Of a stretch of DNA of 64,000 nt, positions 1-7,544 are shown in pieces. Numbering within the stretch: position 1 is the first letter of the stretch; every line of letters starts with the position of its first letter. The stretch covers positions 62,001 through 126,000 of the forward strand of contig NZ_JBMERP010000002.1 in NCBI RefSeq assembly GCF_049310925.1, written 5' to 3'. A program made the translations under genes and the position numbers. Below the pieces are notes generated by a model. It saw nothing but the letters and a program-made list of their open reading frames with translations. It was not told the origin of the DNA and made no database searches. The stretch is from Virgibacillus_F sp049310925 (GTDB lineage: Bacteria; Bacillota; Bacilli; Bacillales; Amphibacillaceae).

Positions 1-1497
1 AAAAAGTCAGACATTTATTCACTAGGTATTGTTTTATTTGAATTGTTAACAGCCCGATTACCATTTTCCGGACAATCACCTGTTAGTATTGCTTTAAAGC
101 ATTTGCAAACTGATACACCTTCAGTAAGGAGATTCAATCAAAATGTTCCACAAAGTGTTGAAAATATAGTGCTAAAAGCTACAGCAAAAGACCCGTTCAA
201 TCGTTTTAACACTGTATATGATATGGAGGATGCATTATCCACTGCACTGGAGCCTGAAAGATTAAATGAGGACAAGTTTATACCACCTGTTGGAGTAGGT
301 GAAGAAACAAAGGCAATACCGATTATTACAGATGACCAGATGCATGATAACAGTAATCAAAACACGATTATTCATCAAGCAAACGGTGCAACAAAAGCGT
401 TTGTAGCAAATGATATGGATGTCACAAACGAAAACAAAAGTGATAAGAAAAATGGAAAGAAAAAGAGTAAGAAAAAGAAAATAGTTTTGATTGTTATTCT
501 ATTGTCAATTTTATTTGCTTCAAGTGTTGCTGCATTATTTATTGTTCCAAGTCTCATGCAACCTAAGGATGTCACTGTTCCTGATGTGACAGGAATGGAA
601 TATGAAAAAGCAGTTGAAAAAGTTGAAGCGTTGAATCTAGATACGGAAAAGGAACTGGCTTTCTCCGAGGATGTTAAAGATGGTGTTGTTATAAGAACAA
701 ACCCACCATCTGATAGAATAGTGAAAGAAGAAACAACGATTACGCTTTTTGTAAGTAAGGGTAAGGAAACTGTATCTTTTTCTGATTATGTTGGAAAAGA
801 TTTTAGTCAAATTAAACAACTACTAATAGATAAAGGTTTCAAAGAAGAAGAAATAAGTGCTTATGTTAAAACTTCTGATCGTTCACCTGGAATAATTATT
901 GCTCAGGTACAACCTGCTCCAGAAACAGATGTTGTTCCAAGTGAAACTCGGGTAATATTTGAAATAAGTGGAGGACCTGAACTAATACAGGTTGCGAATC
1001 TTGAAGACCTCACCAAAAAAGAGGCAGTTGACTACTTACAGGATCAAGGCCTTGTGGCTAATGTAATTGAGGAGTATTCAGAGAGTACTTCAAAAGGTGA
1101 AGTGATTAGACAGGAACCTGTAGCAGGTACAGAATTAGAAGAAGGGAAAACGGTAAACATATATATTTCCAAAGGGCCAGAAGAAAAACCTCCTGTCTCA
1201 CACACTGTAACTTTCACAGTTCCGTATAATCCTGATCAACAACCAGACGATGGTGATGGGGCAACAGATGATCCAAATAAAAAAGATGAGTCACCTGTTG
1301 AACAAACAGTAAAGATCTACATTAAAGATGCTCAACATCCATCTATAACTGAACTTTATCAGGAGGATACTATCACGAAGGACAAGGAGTATGAGATAAC
1401 ACTGACAATCGCACCAAATCAAACAGCTGAATACAAGGTTTTTCGTGATGATAAGTTATTTTTAGATAGAACAGTACCATACGAAGGAGTTGAATAA
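1..1497 (+). CDS. prkC: Serine/threonine protein kinase with PASTA domains, 3' part (5' end outside window)
   Basis: Membrane Ser/Thr kinase that senses muropeptides or lipid II through extracellular PASTA repeats. The frame is open from base 1, so the gene is cut by the window edge. The first codons read KSDIYSLGIVLFELL, the late part of a protein kinase C-lobe; the Gly loop, Lys and HRD motif are missing because they lie upstream. A Lys-rich stop-transfer stretch (about 448-480) leads into one membrane span (about 481-546). Three PASTA repeats follow (about 571-768, 769-975, 976-1182), then an Asp/Pro-rich linker and a C-terminal Ig-like domain to 1494. B. subtilis PrkC has the same order. 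The stop abuts the rsgA start, as in the B. subtilis prpC-prkC-rsgA operon. Confidence 0.95.
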   Translation, partial: KKSDIYSLGIVLFELLTARLPFSGQSPVSIALKHLQTDTPSVRRFNQNVPQSVENIVLKATAKDPFNRFNTVYDMEDALSTALEPERLNEDKFIPPVGVGEETKAIPIITDDQMHDNSNQNTIIHQANGATKAFVANDMDVTNENKSDKKNGKKKSKKKKIVLIVILLSILFASSVAALFIVPSLMQPKDVTVPDVTGMEYEKAVEKVEALNLDTEKELAFSEDVKDGVVIRTNPPSDRIVKEETTITLFVSKGKETVSFSDYVGKDFSQIKQLLIDKGFKEEEISAYVKTSDRSPGIIIAQVQPAPETDVVPSETRVIFEISGGPELIQVANLEDLTKKEAVDYLQDQGLVANVIEEYSESTSKGEVIRQEPVAGTELEEGKTVNIYISKGPEEKPPVSHTVTFTVPYNPDQQPDDGDGATDDPNKKDESPVEQTVKIYIKDAQHPSITELYQEDTITKDKEYEITLTIAPNQTAEYKVFRDDKLFLDRTVPYEGVE

Positions 1498-2379
1498 ATG
1501 GTCGAAGGCAGAATTACTAAGGCGTTAAGTGGGTTCTATTACGTACAGTCCGGTGATGATGTTTATGCATGTAGAGGTAGGGGATTGTTCAGAAATCAAA
1601 ACATTACTCCTCTAGTTGGGGATTTTGTGGATTTTGATATTAGAGATGGAATGGAAGGCTATTTGATTAACATCAAACCAAGGACTAATGAATTAATTCG
1701 TCCGCCTATCGCAAATGTTGATCGGGCTTTCATTATAAGTTCCGCAATTGAACCATCGTTTAGTACCTTATTATTGGATCGATTTTTAGTTCTAATTGAG
1801 TCCAAGGATATTCAACCTATTATTATTATTACAAAAATGGATGTCTTGTCTGAACAGGAAAGGGAAAGCATCGAGAATCATGTACAAGCGTACCTGGATA
1901 TTGGCTACAAAGTTGAAAAAGTGTCGTCTAAGGAACCTTTTGATATTAAAGGAATGGAAAAACATTTCAATGAAGGCGTATCTGTGATTGCAGGACAATC
2001 TGGTGTTGGAAAATCATCCTTGCTAAATGCGCTCAAGCCAGAGCTTCAGATCAAAACTGATGATATCTCAAAAAGTCTGGGTCGAGGCAAACATACAACT
2101 CGACATGTAGAGCTATTACAACTTTTCGGAGGTTTGGTAGCAGATACCCCTGGGTTTAGCGCGTTGGAATTTAATGAAATTGATTTGGATGAATTAGGCG
2201 ATTGCTTTCCAGAGATAAGAGACCGTAAAGGTGAGTGTAAATTCCGCGGCTGCATGCATAATAAGGAACCAAAATGTGCTGTCAAGCAAGCTGTAGAGCT
2301 AGGCGATATTTCACAATTTCGATATGACCATTATTTAAATTTTTATGAGGAAATACAATCTAGAAAGCCGAGGTATTAA
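1498..2379 (+). CDS. rsgA: Ribosome small subunit-dependent GTPase RsgA (CpgA)
   Basis: Circularly permuted GTPase that acts in late maturation of the 30S subunit. The protein has 293 residues, the usual length. An OB-fold N-terminus (about 1-65) is followed by the permuted G domain: TKMD (G4, residues 112-115) comes before the P loop GQSGVGKSS (166-174) and DTPGF (G3, 216-220). A C-terminal zinc site shows C247, C252, H254 and C260. The ATG directly follows the prkC stop, with AAGGAG inside the prkC end as ribosome-binding site. The rpe gene follows after one base, so the genes are almost certainly co-transcribed and translationally coupled. In B. subtilis this protein is a PrkC substrate, which fits the linkage. 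Confidence 0.97.
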   Translation: MVEGRITKALSGFYYVQSGDDVYACRGRGLFRNQNITPLVGDFVDFDIRDGMEGYLINIKPRTNELIRPPIANVDRAFIISSAIEPSFSTLLLDRFLVLIESKDIQPIIIITKMDVLSEQERESIENHVQAYLDIGYKVEKVSSKEPFDIKGMEKHFNEGVSVIAGQSGVGKSSLLNALKPELQIKTDDISKSLGRGKHTTRHVELLQLFGGLVADTPGFSALEFNEIDLDELGDCFPEIRDRKGECKFRGCMHNKEPKCAVKQAVELGDISQFRYDHYLNFYEEIQSRKPRY

Positions 2380-2380
2380 T

Positions 2381-3043
2381 ATGACTAAAATTGCACCTTC
2401 TATACTTGCATCAGATTTCTCTAAACTTGGACAAGAAGTTCAAGATGTTGAAAAAGGTGGTGCAGATTATATCCACGTTGATGTTATGGATGGACATTTT
2501 GTACCGAATATAACCATAGGACCATTAATTGTTCATGCTCTAAAACCGATTACCAACTTACCTTTGGATGTACATTTAATGATTGAAAATCCAGATGCAT
2601 ATATCAAGGAATTTGCAGATGCAGGCGCGTCTATTATTACAGTACATCAAGAGGCCAGCCCACATTTGCATCGGACAATTCAACTGATAAAAAGTTATGA
2701 TGTAAAGGCAGGAGTCGTCATAAACCCTGCAACACCAGCATTTATGATAAAGGAAATTCTCGCTGAAGTTGATCTAGTATTGCTGATGACAGTTAATCCT
2801 GGATTCGGAGGTCAGTCATTTATTTCCGCTGTTATTCCTAAGGTAAAAGAAATTGCAAAATGGCGTGAAGAGCTAGGCTTGTCCTTTGAGATAGAAATTG
2901 ATGGTGGTGTGAATGTTGATACCGCTAAATTATGTGTTGATGCTGGTGCGGACGTTTTAGTAGCAGGGAGCGCTGTCTATAATAAGCCTGACCGTAAGCA
3001 AGCAATACAGGATATTCTTAAAGCAACTTTACAGCCGGAGTAA
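2381..3043 (+). CDS. rpe: Ribulose-phosphate 3-epimerase
   Basis: Interconverts ribulose-5-phosphate and xylulose-5-phosphate in the pentose phosphate pathway. The TIM-barrel protein has 220 residues and starts MTKIAPSILASDF. Metal and catalytic residues are visible: H32 and D34 in HVDVMDGH, a further HLMIENP, the MTVNPGFGGQ loop, and IDGGVN near the C-terminus. The frame is open 36 bases further upstream, but the ATG at 2381 matches the family N-terminus and lies one base after the rsgA stop; the upstream ATG would overlap rsgA. The thiN gene follows after three bases. Confidence 0.97.
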   Translation: MTKIAPSILASDFSKLGQEVQDVEKGGADYIHVDVMDGHFVPNITIGPLIVHALKPITNLPLDVHLMIENPDAYIKEFADAGASIITVHQEASPHLHRTIQLIKSYDVKAGVVINPATPAFMIKEILAEVDLVLLMTVNPGFGGQSFISAVIPKVKEIAKWREELGLSFEIEIDGGVNVDTAKLCVDAGADVLVAGSAVYNKPDRKQAIQDILKATLQPE

Positions 3044-3046
3044 ACA

Positions 3047-3694
3047 ATGAAAACAGTAGGTATTGTTGCAAACGGCCCTTCAGAATTAATTCCCGATTTA
3101 ACTGGGTATGAGGATGAAGTAGACATATGGATTGGTGCAGACCGCGGTGCATTAACTATTATTAAGTTTGGTATTGATCCTGATTATGCGCTAGGGGACT
3201 TTGATTCTATTACAATACAAGAAGAAAAAAGTATTAAAAATAGATCTAAGCATTTTACTAGATACCCTGTTGAAAAGGATCAAACGGACATCGAAATCGC
3301 GGTTGAAAAAGGAATGGAATTTGGAAGTGAATTGATTTATTTCTTTGGAGTGACAGGTGGCAGGTTAGATCATGAACTTGTTAATATTCAATTATTATAT
3401 AGGCTAAAGAAGAGAAACTACTCTGCCATTATTGTTGACCAACTAAACCAGCTTGAAATTTTCACACCTGGAACATACCGAATTGATTCTAATGAAGCAT
3501 TTCCATACATATCATTTGTTCCAATCTCTGAGCATGTTATAGGGATGTCGTTAGATGGCTTTTACTACCCGCTGAAAGATTTTACTTTGTCATTGGGTTC
3601 AACTCGTTGCATTTCAAACAAGCTTCTTTTAAATAATGGTACTTTTTCTTTCAGTGAAGGCATACTATTACTTATAAAGAGTCGTGATGGGTAG
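3047..3694 (+). CDS. thiN: Thiamine pyrophosphokinase
   Basis: Transfers pyrophosphate from ATP to thiamine, giving thiamine diphosphate. The protein has 215 residues. The N-terminal catalytic domain shows the conserved acidic motifs ALGDFDSI and KDQTDIEIAV and the GGRLDHEL segment. The C-terminal half (about 135-215) is the smaller thiamine-binding beta domain. The ATG is three bases after the rpe stop, with GGAG in the rpe end. It is the last large gene of the prkC-rsgA-rpe-thiN run; spoVM follows. I see no TPP riboswitch near it. Confidence 0.95.
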   Translation: MKTVGIVANGPSELIPDLTGYEDEVDIWIGADRGALTIIKFGIDPDYALGDFDSITIQEEKSIKNRSKHFTRYPVEKDQTDIEIAVEKGMEFGSELIYFFGVTGGRLDHELVNIQLLYRLKKRNYSAIIVDQLNQLEIFTPGTYRIDSNEAFPYISFVPISEHVIGMSLDGFYYPLKDFTLSLGSTRCISNKLLLNNGTFSFSEGILLLIKSRDG

Positions 3695-3745
3695 GATTAA
3701 ACGATTCCAAATTAGTTGTGTTTGCAAATGGAGGAGGGGGAACTC

Positions 3746-3829
3746 ATGAAATTTTATACTATTAAGCTCCCAAGGTTTGTCGGTGGATGTGTAAGGCTTG
3801 TGATAGGTATGTTTAAGAAAGATAAATAG
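3746..3829 (+). CDS. spoVM: Stage V sporulation protein SpoVM
   Basis: A 27-residue amphipathic peptide that recognises the convex forespore membrane, anchors SpoIVA and is needed for coat assembly. The translation begins MKFYTIKLPRFVGG and ends GMFKKDK. It matches B. subtilis SpoVM nearly position by position, including P9, which breaks the helix, and R17. Differences include R10 for K10 and a Cys at position 15. A strong ribosome-binding site GGAGGAGGGGG (3731-3741) precedes the ATG. The position between thiN and rpmB is the conserved Bacillus locus, and a terminator follows. Its presence implies endospore formation. Confidence 0.95.
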   Translation: MKFYTIKLPRFVGGCVRLVIGMFKKDK

Positions 3830-3833
3830 TTAC

Positions 3834-3872
3834 CTAGGCTTTTGTCATATGACAGAAGCTTCTTTTTTTGTA
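3834..3872 (+). terminator. Rho-independent terminator after spoVM
   Basis: GCTTTTGTCA pairs with TGACAGAAGC across a two-base centre (about 3839-3861), with one G-U pair, followed by a run of seven T. It ends the prkC-to-spoVM transcription unit. Confidence 0.8.
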
Positions 3873-3963
3873 GACAAGTTTAGAAAATTTGTCCTATCGT
3901 CAAGCTTTGATGGTGAAAGCATTAGTCGCATTTAAACTGATATCCAAAAACGTGCTTATCAAT

Positions 3964-4000
3964 GTAAAAAAGCACCCTAAAACATAGGGTGCTTTTTAAC
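3964..4000 (-). terminator. Terminator of rpmB (symmetrical)
   Basis: AGCACCCTA and TAGGGTGCT form a nine-pair stem around a short A-rich loop (3971-3994), flanked by A-runs on the left and T-runs on the right. It can end rpmB transcription on the minus strand and would also stop read-through from the left. Confidence 0.85.
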
Positions 4001-4033
4001 CATTTACTAATGTGGTTGTACTTAAAAGGTATA

Positions 4034-4222
4034 TTATACGCGCTCTACTTTACCTGACTTAAGTGCGCGAGCAGAAACATAAACTTTTTTAGGTTTGCCG
4101 TCTACCATAATACGTACTTTTTGTACATTAGCTTTCCAATTACGCTTGCTGGAATTCATAGCGTGAGAACGTTGATTTCCACTGTGAGTTTTACGTCCAG
4201 TTACAACACATTTTCTAGCCAT
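4034..4222 (-). CDS. rpmB: 50S ribosomal protein L28
   Basis: Component of the large ribosomal subunit. The 62-residue protein begins MARKCVVTGRKTHSGNQRSH and ends VSARALKSGKVERV, nearly identical to B. subtilis L28. Only one Cys (C5) remains, so this is a form without the full zinc-ribbon Cys set. On the minus strand AGGAGGGA lies just before the ATG. The gene is monocistronic and convergent with spoVM, as in B. subtilis, with its own terminator. Confidence 0.98.
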   Translation of the reverse strand: MARKCVVTGRKTHSGNQRSHAMNSSKRNWKANVQKVRIMVDGKPKKVYVSARALKSGKVERV

Positions 4223-4552
4223 GTTAATCCCTCCTACTCATACATGTGTCATTTTAATTACTTATATAATTTATCATAATAACTGCAATAACGCAACGAA
4301 AAATAGTAGAAAGAGTATGTATAGCTAGAGAAACTAAAAATAACAGGAGTACATAATCTTAGACAAAACCGGTTTACATGCACTGATATAAGCAATGTAT
4401 CAACCAACCCATCAAGAAAAATGTCTTGACAGAACAAAGGATTTCGTCCATTGTAATAAGAGGATTTGTGTGCTAAAGTACCTGTGCTTTAAAAAAATGC
4501 ATATTTATAGTAGAATATCCTTAGTAATAGTGGGTATCAAAGGAGGATAACT
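4223..4552. promoter_or_regulatory. Divergent intergenic region with candidate promoters for rpmB and yloU-fakA
   Basis: This 330-base AT-rich gap carries no ORF with a ribosome-binding site. Toward yloU there are two SigA-like candidates: TTGTAA (4451-4456), 17 bases, TAAAGT (4474-4479) with an extended TG element; and TTTAAA (4488-4493), 17 bases, TAGAAT (4511-4516). Toward rpmB, around 4255-4300, the minus strand reads TTGCAG, 16 bases, TATAAG. All are pattern matches only. I see no riboswitch or terminator here. Confidence 0.45.
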
Positions 4553-4915
4553 ATGTCCATTGAACTTAACACAAATGATGGTCAGGTAACAATTACAAAT
4601 GATGTCATAGCAACAATTGCGGGTGGCACAGCTGTTGAATGTTATGGAATTGTTGGAATGGCGTCCAAAAATCAAATTAAAGATGGAATATCTGAGATTT
4701 TAAGAAAAGAAAATTTTGCACGAGGTGTTATTGTTCGTCAAGAAGAAGATCATCTCCATATCGACATGTATATTATAGTCAGTTATGGTACAAAAATATC
4801 CGAAATAGCACACAACGTGCAATCACAAGTGAAATATACAATGAATAAATCTTTAGGACTGTCTGTAGACTCAGTCAATATCTATATTCAAGGAGTACGT
4901 GTAGAAAAAGATTGA
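4553..4915 (+). CDS. yloU: Asp23/Gls24 family envelope stress response protein YloU
   Basis: Member of the Asp23/Gls24 (DUF322) family, 120 residues, proposed to act at the membrane in cell-envelope homeostasis; its exact function is not established. The family core is visible: VTITNDVIATIAGGTA near the N-terminus, then VGMASKN and a C-terminal SVNIYIQGVRVEKD. There is no membrane span. The start has an excellent AAAGGAGGATA site. It is followed after about 37 bases by fakA, a linkage conserved across Firmicutes. Confidence 0.93.
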   Translation: MSIELNTNDGQVTITNDVIATIAGGTAVECYGIVGMASKNQIKDGISEILRKENFARGVIVRQEEDHLHIDMYIIVSYGTKISEIAHNVQSQVKYTMNKSLGLSVDSVNIYIQGVRVEKD

Positions 4916-4952
4916 TCCTTTGTTTATTTGTAGTGAAAGAGGAGGAAGTATA

Positions 4953-6617
4953 GTGACAGTACGCAAGTTAGATGGTATTGTTTTTGCACAAATGGTACGT
5001 TATGGAGCCCACCATTTAGCAAGCAATGCCAAACAAATTGATGCTCTAAATGTATTCCCGGTCCCCGATGGAGATACAGGTACAAACATGAATCTGTCAA
5101 TGACCTCGGGAGCAAGTGAAGTGAAGAAGTTGGATAGCGCTAATATTTCTGAAGTATCTCTGGCCTTTTCAAAAGGCTTGCTTATGGGCGCCAGGGGCAA
5201 TTCAGGTGTTATTTTATCCCAAATTTTTCGTGGTTTTGCAAAAGGAATAGATAAGAAAGAAAGCTTAACGACTAAAGATATAGCACATGCATTTGATATA
5301 GGTGTTGCTACGGCTTATAAAGCAGTAATGAAACCAGTAGAAGGAACAATCCTGACTGTTGCTAAAGATGCTGCAACAGCTGCGAATCAATCTGCAAAAA
5401 CAGAAGAAGATGTAATCGCTTTAATGGAAGCAGTTCTAAAAGAAGCAAAAGCATCACTAAAGAGAACCCCTGATCTATTACCTGTTTTAAAAGAAGTTGG
5501 AGTAGTTGATTCTGGTGGACAAGGTCTAGTTACAATTTATGAAGGATTTCTATCAGCGCTAAAGGGGGAGGAACTTCCTGATGGTGTAACAACAGAAGTT
5601 CATATGGATGAAATGGTTAATGCACAGCACCATAAAATCGCCCAAGACTTCATGGATACAAGTGACATTGAATTTGGTTATTGCACTGAGTTCATGGTTA
5701 AATTTGAAGAAGACAAAACTAAAGCAAATCCATATGATGAAGATAACTTCCGCAACGAATTAAGCGAACTAGGTGATTCTTTATTAGTTGTTTCAGATGA
5801 AGATGTTATAAAAGTTCACGTTCACGTGGAATATCCTGGTGACGCCATGACGCTTGGTCAGCGTTACGGTAGCTTGATTAATATGAAAATAGAAAACATG
5901 CGCGAACAACACACAGCCTTAATTGGAGATGATCCTAAGCAAATAAAGTCTAAGGAAAAAGAACCTTTTGCCATTGTGACAGTTGCAATGGGTACAGGTT
6001 TAAAATCTTTGCTTAAGAGTTTAGGAGCCTCAGTTGTTATTGAGGGTGGGCAAACTATGAATCCAAGCACACAGGATATAACAAATGCAATTCTAGAAGC
6101 AAACGCAGAAAATGTACTTATTTTACCTAATAACAAAAATATCATAATGGCAGCGGAACAGGCAGCAGAGATAGCAGAGGTTAAAGCAGCTGTAGTTACT
6201 ACCAAAACGATTCCACAAGGCATTAGTGCGATGCTCGCTTTTCATCCTGATTCTGATATTGAAAAAAATAAGGAAGCAATGCAGGATGCTGCCGGACAAG
6301 TCAAGACTGGACAAATTACGTATGCAGTTCGTGATACAAAGATAGATGGAATTACAATTGAAAATGGAAATTTTATGGGAATTGCAGACGGGAAAATAAT
6401 CGCAACCCATCAAGATCAGGTTGAGACAGTTAAATTGCTGTTAAATGATATGATAACAGCAGAAGATGAAATCCTTACAATTCTTCAAGGAGAAGATGTA
6501 AGTGACCAAGAAGTAAGTGAATTGGTACATTATGTAGAGGCAACATATGAGGACATAGAAGTTGAAGTTCATAATGGAAATCAACCAATTTATTCGTATA
6601 TTTTTTCAGTAGAATAA
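4953..6617 (+). CDS. fakA: Fatty acid kinase catalytic subunit FakA (DAK/DegV-like, YloV)
   Basis: Phosphorylates fatty acids held by FakB (DegV-type) partners, feeding acyl-phosphate to the PlsX/PlsY route. The protein has 554 residues. An N-terminal DhaL-type nucleotide domain (about 1-200) carries the Mg-binding motif FPVPDGDTGTNM and MGARGNSGVILSQ. Middle and C-terminal FakA domains follow, with SGGQGLVTIYEGF at the domain junction. I place the start at GTG 4953 because AGAGGAGGAAG lies just upstream; the longer frame from 4920 has no ribosome-binding site. No DegV partner is encoded in this window. A terminator follows. Confidence 0.93.
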   Translation: MTVRKLDGIVFAQMVRYGAHHLASNAKQIDALNVFPVPDGDTGTNMNLSMTSGASEVKKLDSANISEVSLAFSKGLLMGARGNSGVILSQIFRGFAKGIDKKESLTTKDIAHAFDIGVATAYKAVMKPVEGTILTVAKDAATAANQSAKTEEDVIALMEAVLKEAKASLKRTPDLLPVLKEVGVVDSGGQGLVTIYEGFLSALKGEELPDGVTTEVHMDEMVNAQHHKIAQDFMDTSDIEFGYCTEFMVKFEEDKTKANPYDEDNFRNELSELGDSLLVVSDEDVIKVHVHVEYPGDAMTLGQRYGSLINMKIENMREQHTALIGDDPKQIKSKEKEPFAIVTVAMGTGLKSLLKSLGASVVIEGGQTMNPSTQDITNAILEANAENVLILPNNKNIIMAAEQAAEIAEVKAAVVTTKTIPQGISAMLAFHPDSDIEKNKEAMQDAAGQVKTGQITYAVRDTKIDGITIENGNFMGIADGKIIATHQDQVETVKLLLNDMITAEDEILTILQGEDVSDQEVSELVHYVEATYEDIEVEVHNGNQPIYSYIFSVE

Positions 6618-6638
6618 ATTTAATATGATACGTTACTT

Positions 6639-6673
6639 AACAGGCAGAGGGTAAGCTCTATGCCTGTTTTTTG
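6639..6673 (+). terminator. Terminator after fakA
   Basis: ACAGGCA...TGCCTGT with an inner GAG/CTC pairing forms a bulged stem (about 6640-6666) followed by TTTTTT. It separates fakA from the riboswitch unit. Confidence 0.8.
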
Positions 6674-6698
6674 TTTTTGGATGCTTGCGTTTATAATC

Positions 6699-6707
6699 TG
6701 TTATAAT
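6699..6707 (+). promoter_or_regulatory. Candidate extended -10 promoter for the cobalamin riboswitch RNA
   Basis: TGTTATAAT is a perfect extended -10 element (TG-N-TATAAT). No good -35 sits 17 bases upstream, but extended -10 promoters can do without one. A start near 6714 would place the whole aptamer in the leader. Confidence 0.55.
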
Positions 6708-6721
6708 AAATTGAATGAATA

Positions 6722-6890
6722 TACTTTATGGTGACTTGAAAAAGTTGAAAAGGGAAGTTGGTGTGAATCCAACGCGGTCCCGCCACTGTTAATGAGTAGA
6801 ATCTTTTGCTGACCACTGTTTCTGGGGAGAAATGGGAAGGGAAAAAGATTCAATTACTTATAAGCCAGGAGACCTGCCATAAGGAAGTAC
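6722..6890 (+). ncRNA. Cobalamin (B12) riboswitch aptamer
   Basis: Class I cobalamin aptamer. The sequence shows GGGAAGTTGGTGTGAATCC (6752-6770), GGTCCCGCCACTGT (6776-6789) and the B12 box AGCCAGGAGACCTGCC (6863-6878), in the right order and spacing. The closing P1 stem can form between TTATGG (6726-6731) and CCATAA (6877-6882). It lies on the same strand as the thioesterase gene, with a terminator between them. In known cases adenosylcobalamin binding favours termination or hides the ribosome-binding site. Confidence 0.95.
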
Positions 6891-6924
6891 ATTTTGTCCT
6901 ACGGGAGATAGGGGGGTGTTTACG

Positions 6925-6999
6925 TACATAAACTTTCAAGGAAACAAGTTTATTAATGTAGCCATTTTAACATCTTCTTTTTGTAGAGGGTGTTTTTTT
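6925..6999 (+). terminator. Riboswitch expression platform: hairpin plus intrinsic terminator
   Basis: AAACTT pairs with AAGTTT, with outer TACAT/ATGTA (6927-6960). Next, AACATCTTC (6969-6977) pairs with GAGGGTGTT (6986-6994) with two G-U pairs and runs into seven T (6993-6999). This is a classic transcription terminator placed between the B12 aptamer and the thioesterase ribosome-binding site, so control is probably by attenuation. Confidence 0.8.
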
Positions 7000-7028
7000 G
7001 TGTTTAATTTCAAAGAGGGGGGATTAAC

Positions 7029-7499
7029 GTGGAAAATCTAGCTTTACCAACTTCAAAGACGATTCAGACTCGCTTGGTATTACCGCCTGATACAAATCAT
7101 TTAAATACAATATTTGGAGGTAAGGTACTAGCATATATTGATGAAGTTGCAGCATTAACAGCAATGAAGCATTCAAATAGTGCAGTGGTTACCGCGTCCA
7201 TAGATTCTGTTGATTTTCTTTCTTCTGCTAAAGTAGGTGATTCGTTAACAATTGAAGCATATGTGACCTATACCGGGATAAGCTCAATGGAGGTCTATGT
7301 TAAAGTAATAGCGCGTGACTTGATCAATAACAATGAAACATTAACAACCGAGTCATTCCTAACAATGGTTGCTGTTAATCAGGCTGGTAAACCAATTCCT
7401 GTACCAAGGGTTCTGCCACAAACGGATGAAGAAAAACAATTGTATGATACGGCTCCAGCAAGAAGAGAATACAGAAAGAACCGTTCATCACTGCGTTAA
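7029..7499 (+). CDS. Hotdog-fold acyl-CoA thioesterase (YkhA/YciA type)
   Basis: Hydrolyses acyl-CoA esters to free CoA and acid; the chain-length preference cannot be read from sequence. The protein has 156 residues with one hotdog domain: NHLNTIFGGKVLAYIDEVAAL carries the conserved Asn, His, Gly-Gly and catalytic Asp pattern, and VDFLSSAKVGD is the family's second motif. It closely resembles B. subtilis YkhA. The start is GTG 7029 behind AGAGGGGGGA. It is the only gene between the cobalamin riboswitch terminator and the terminator at 7511-7544, so it is the apparent sole target of that riboswitch. B. subtilis has no such gene at this locus. Confidence 0.93.
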   Translation: MENLALPTSKTIQTRLVLPPDTNHLNTIFGGKVLAYIDEVAALTAMKHSNSAVVTASIDSVDFLSSAKVGDSLTIEAYVTYTGISSMEVYVKVIARDLINNNETLTTESFLTMVAVNQAGKPIPVPRVLPQTDEEKQLYDTAPARREYRKNRSSLR

Positions 7500-7510
7500 T
7501 CTAGATCAAA

Positions 7511-7544
7511 AAAACGAGCCTGGTAGAATTACCAGGCTCGTTTT
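7511..7544. terminator. Bidirectional terminator between the thioesterase and permease genes
   Basis: A perfect inverted repeat (AAAACGAGCCTGGTA with its complement around a GAAT loop), flanked by A-run and T-run, lies between two convergent genes and can serve both. Confidence 0.92.
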
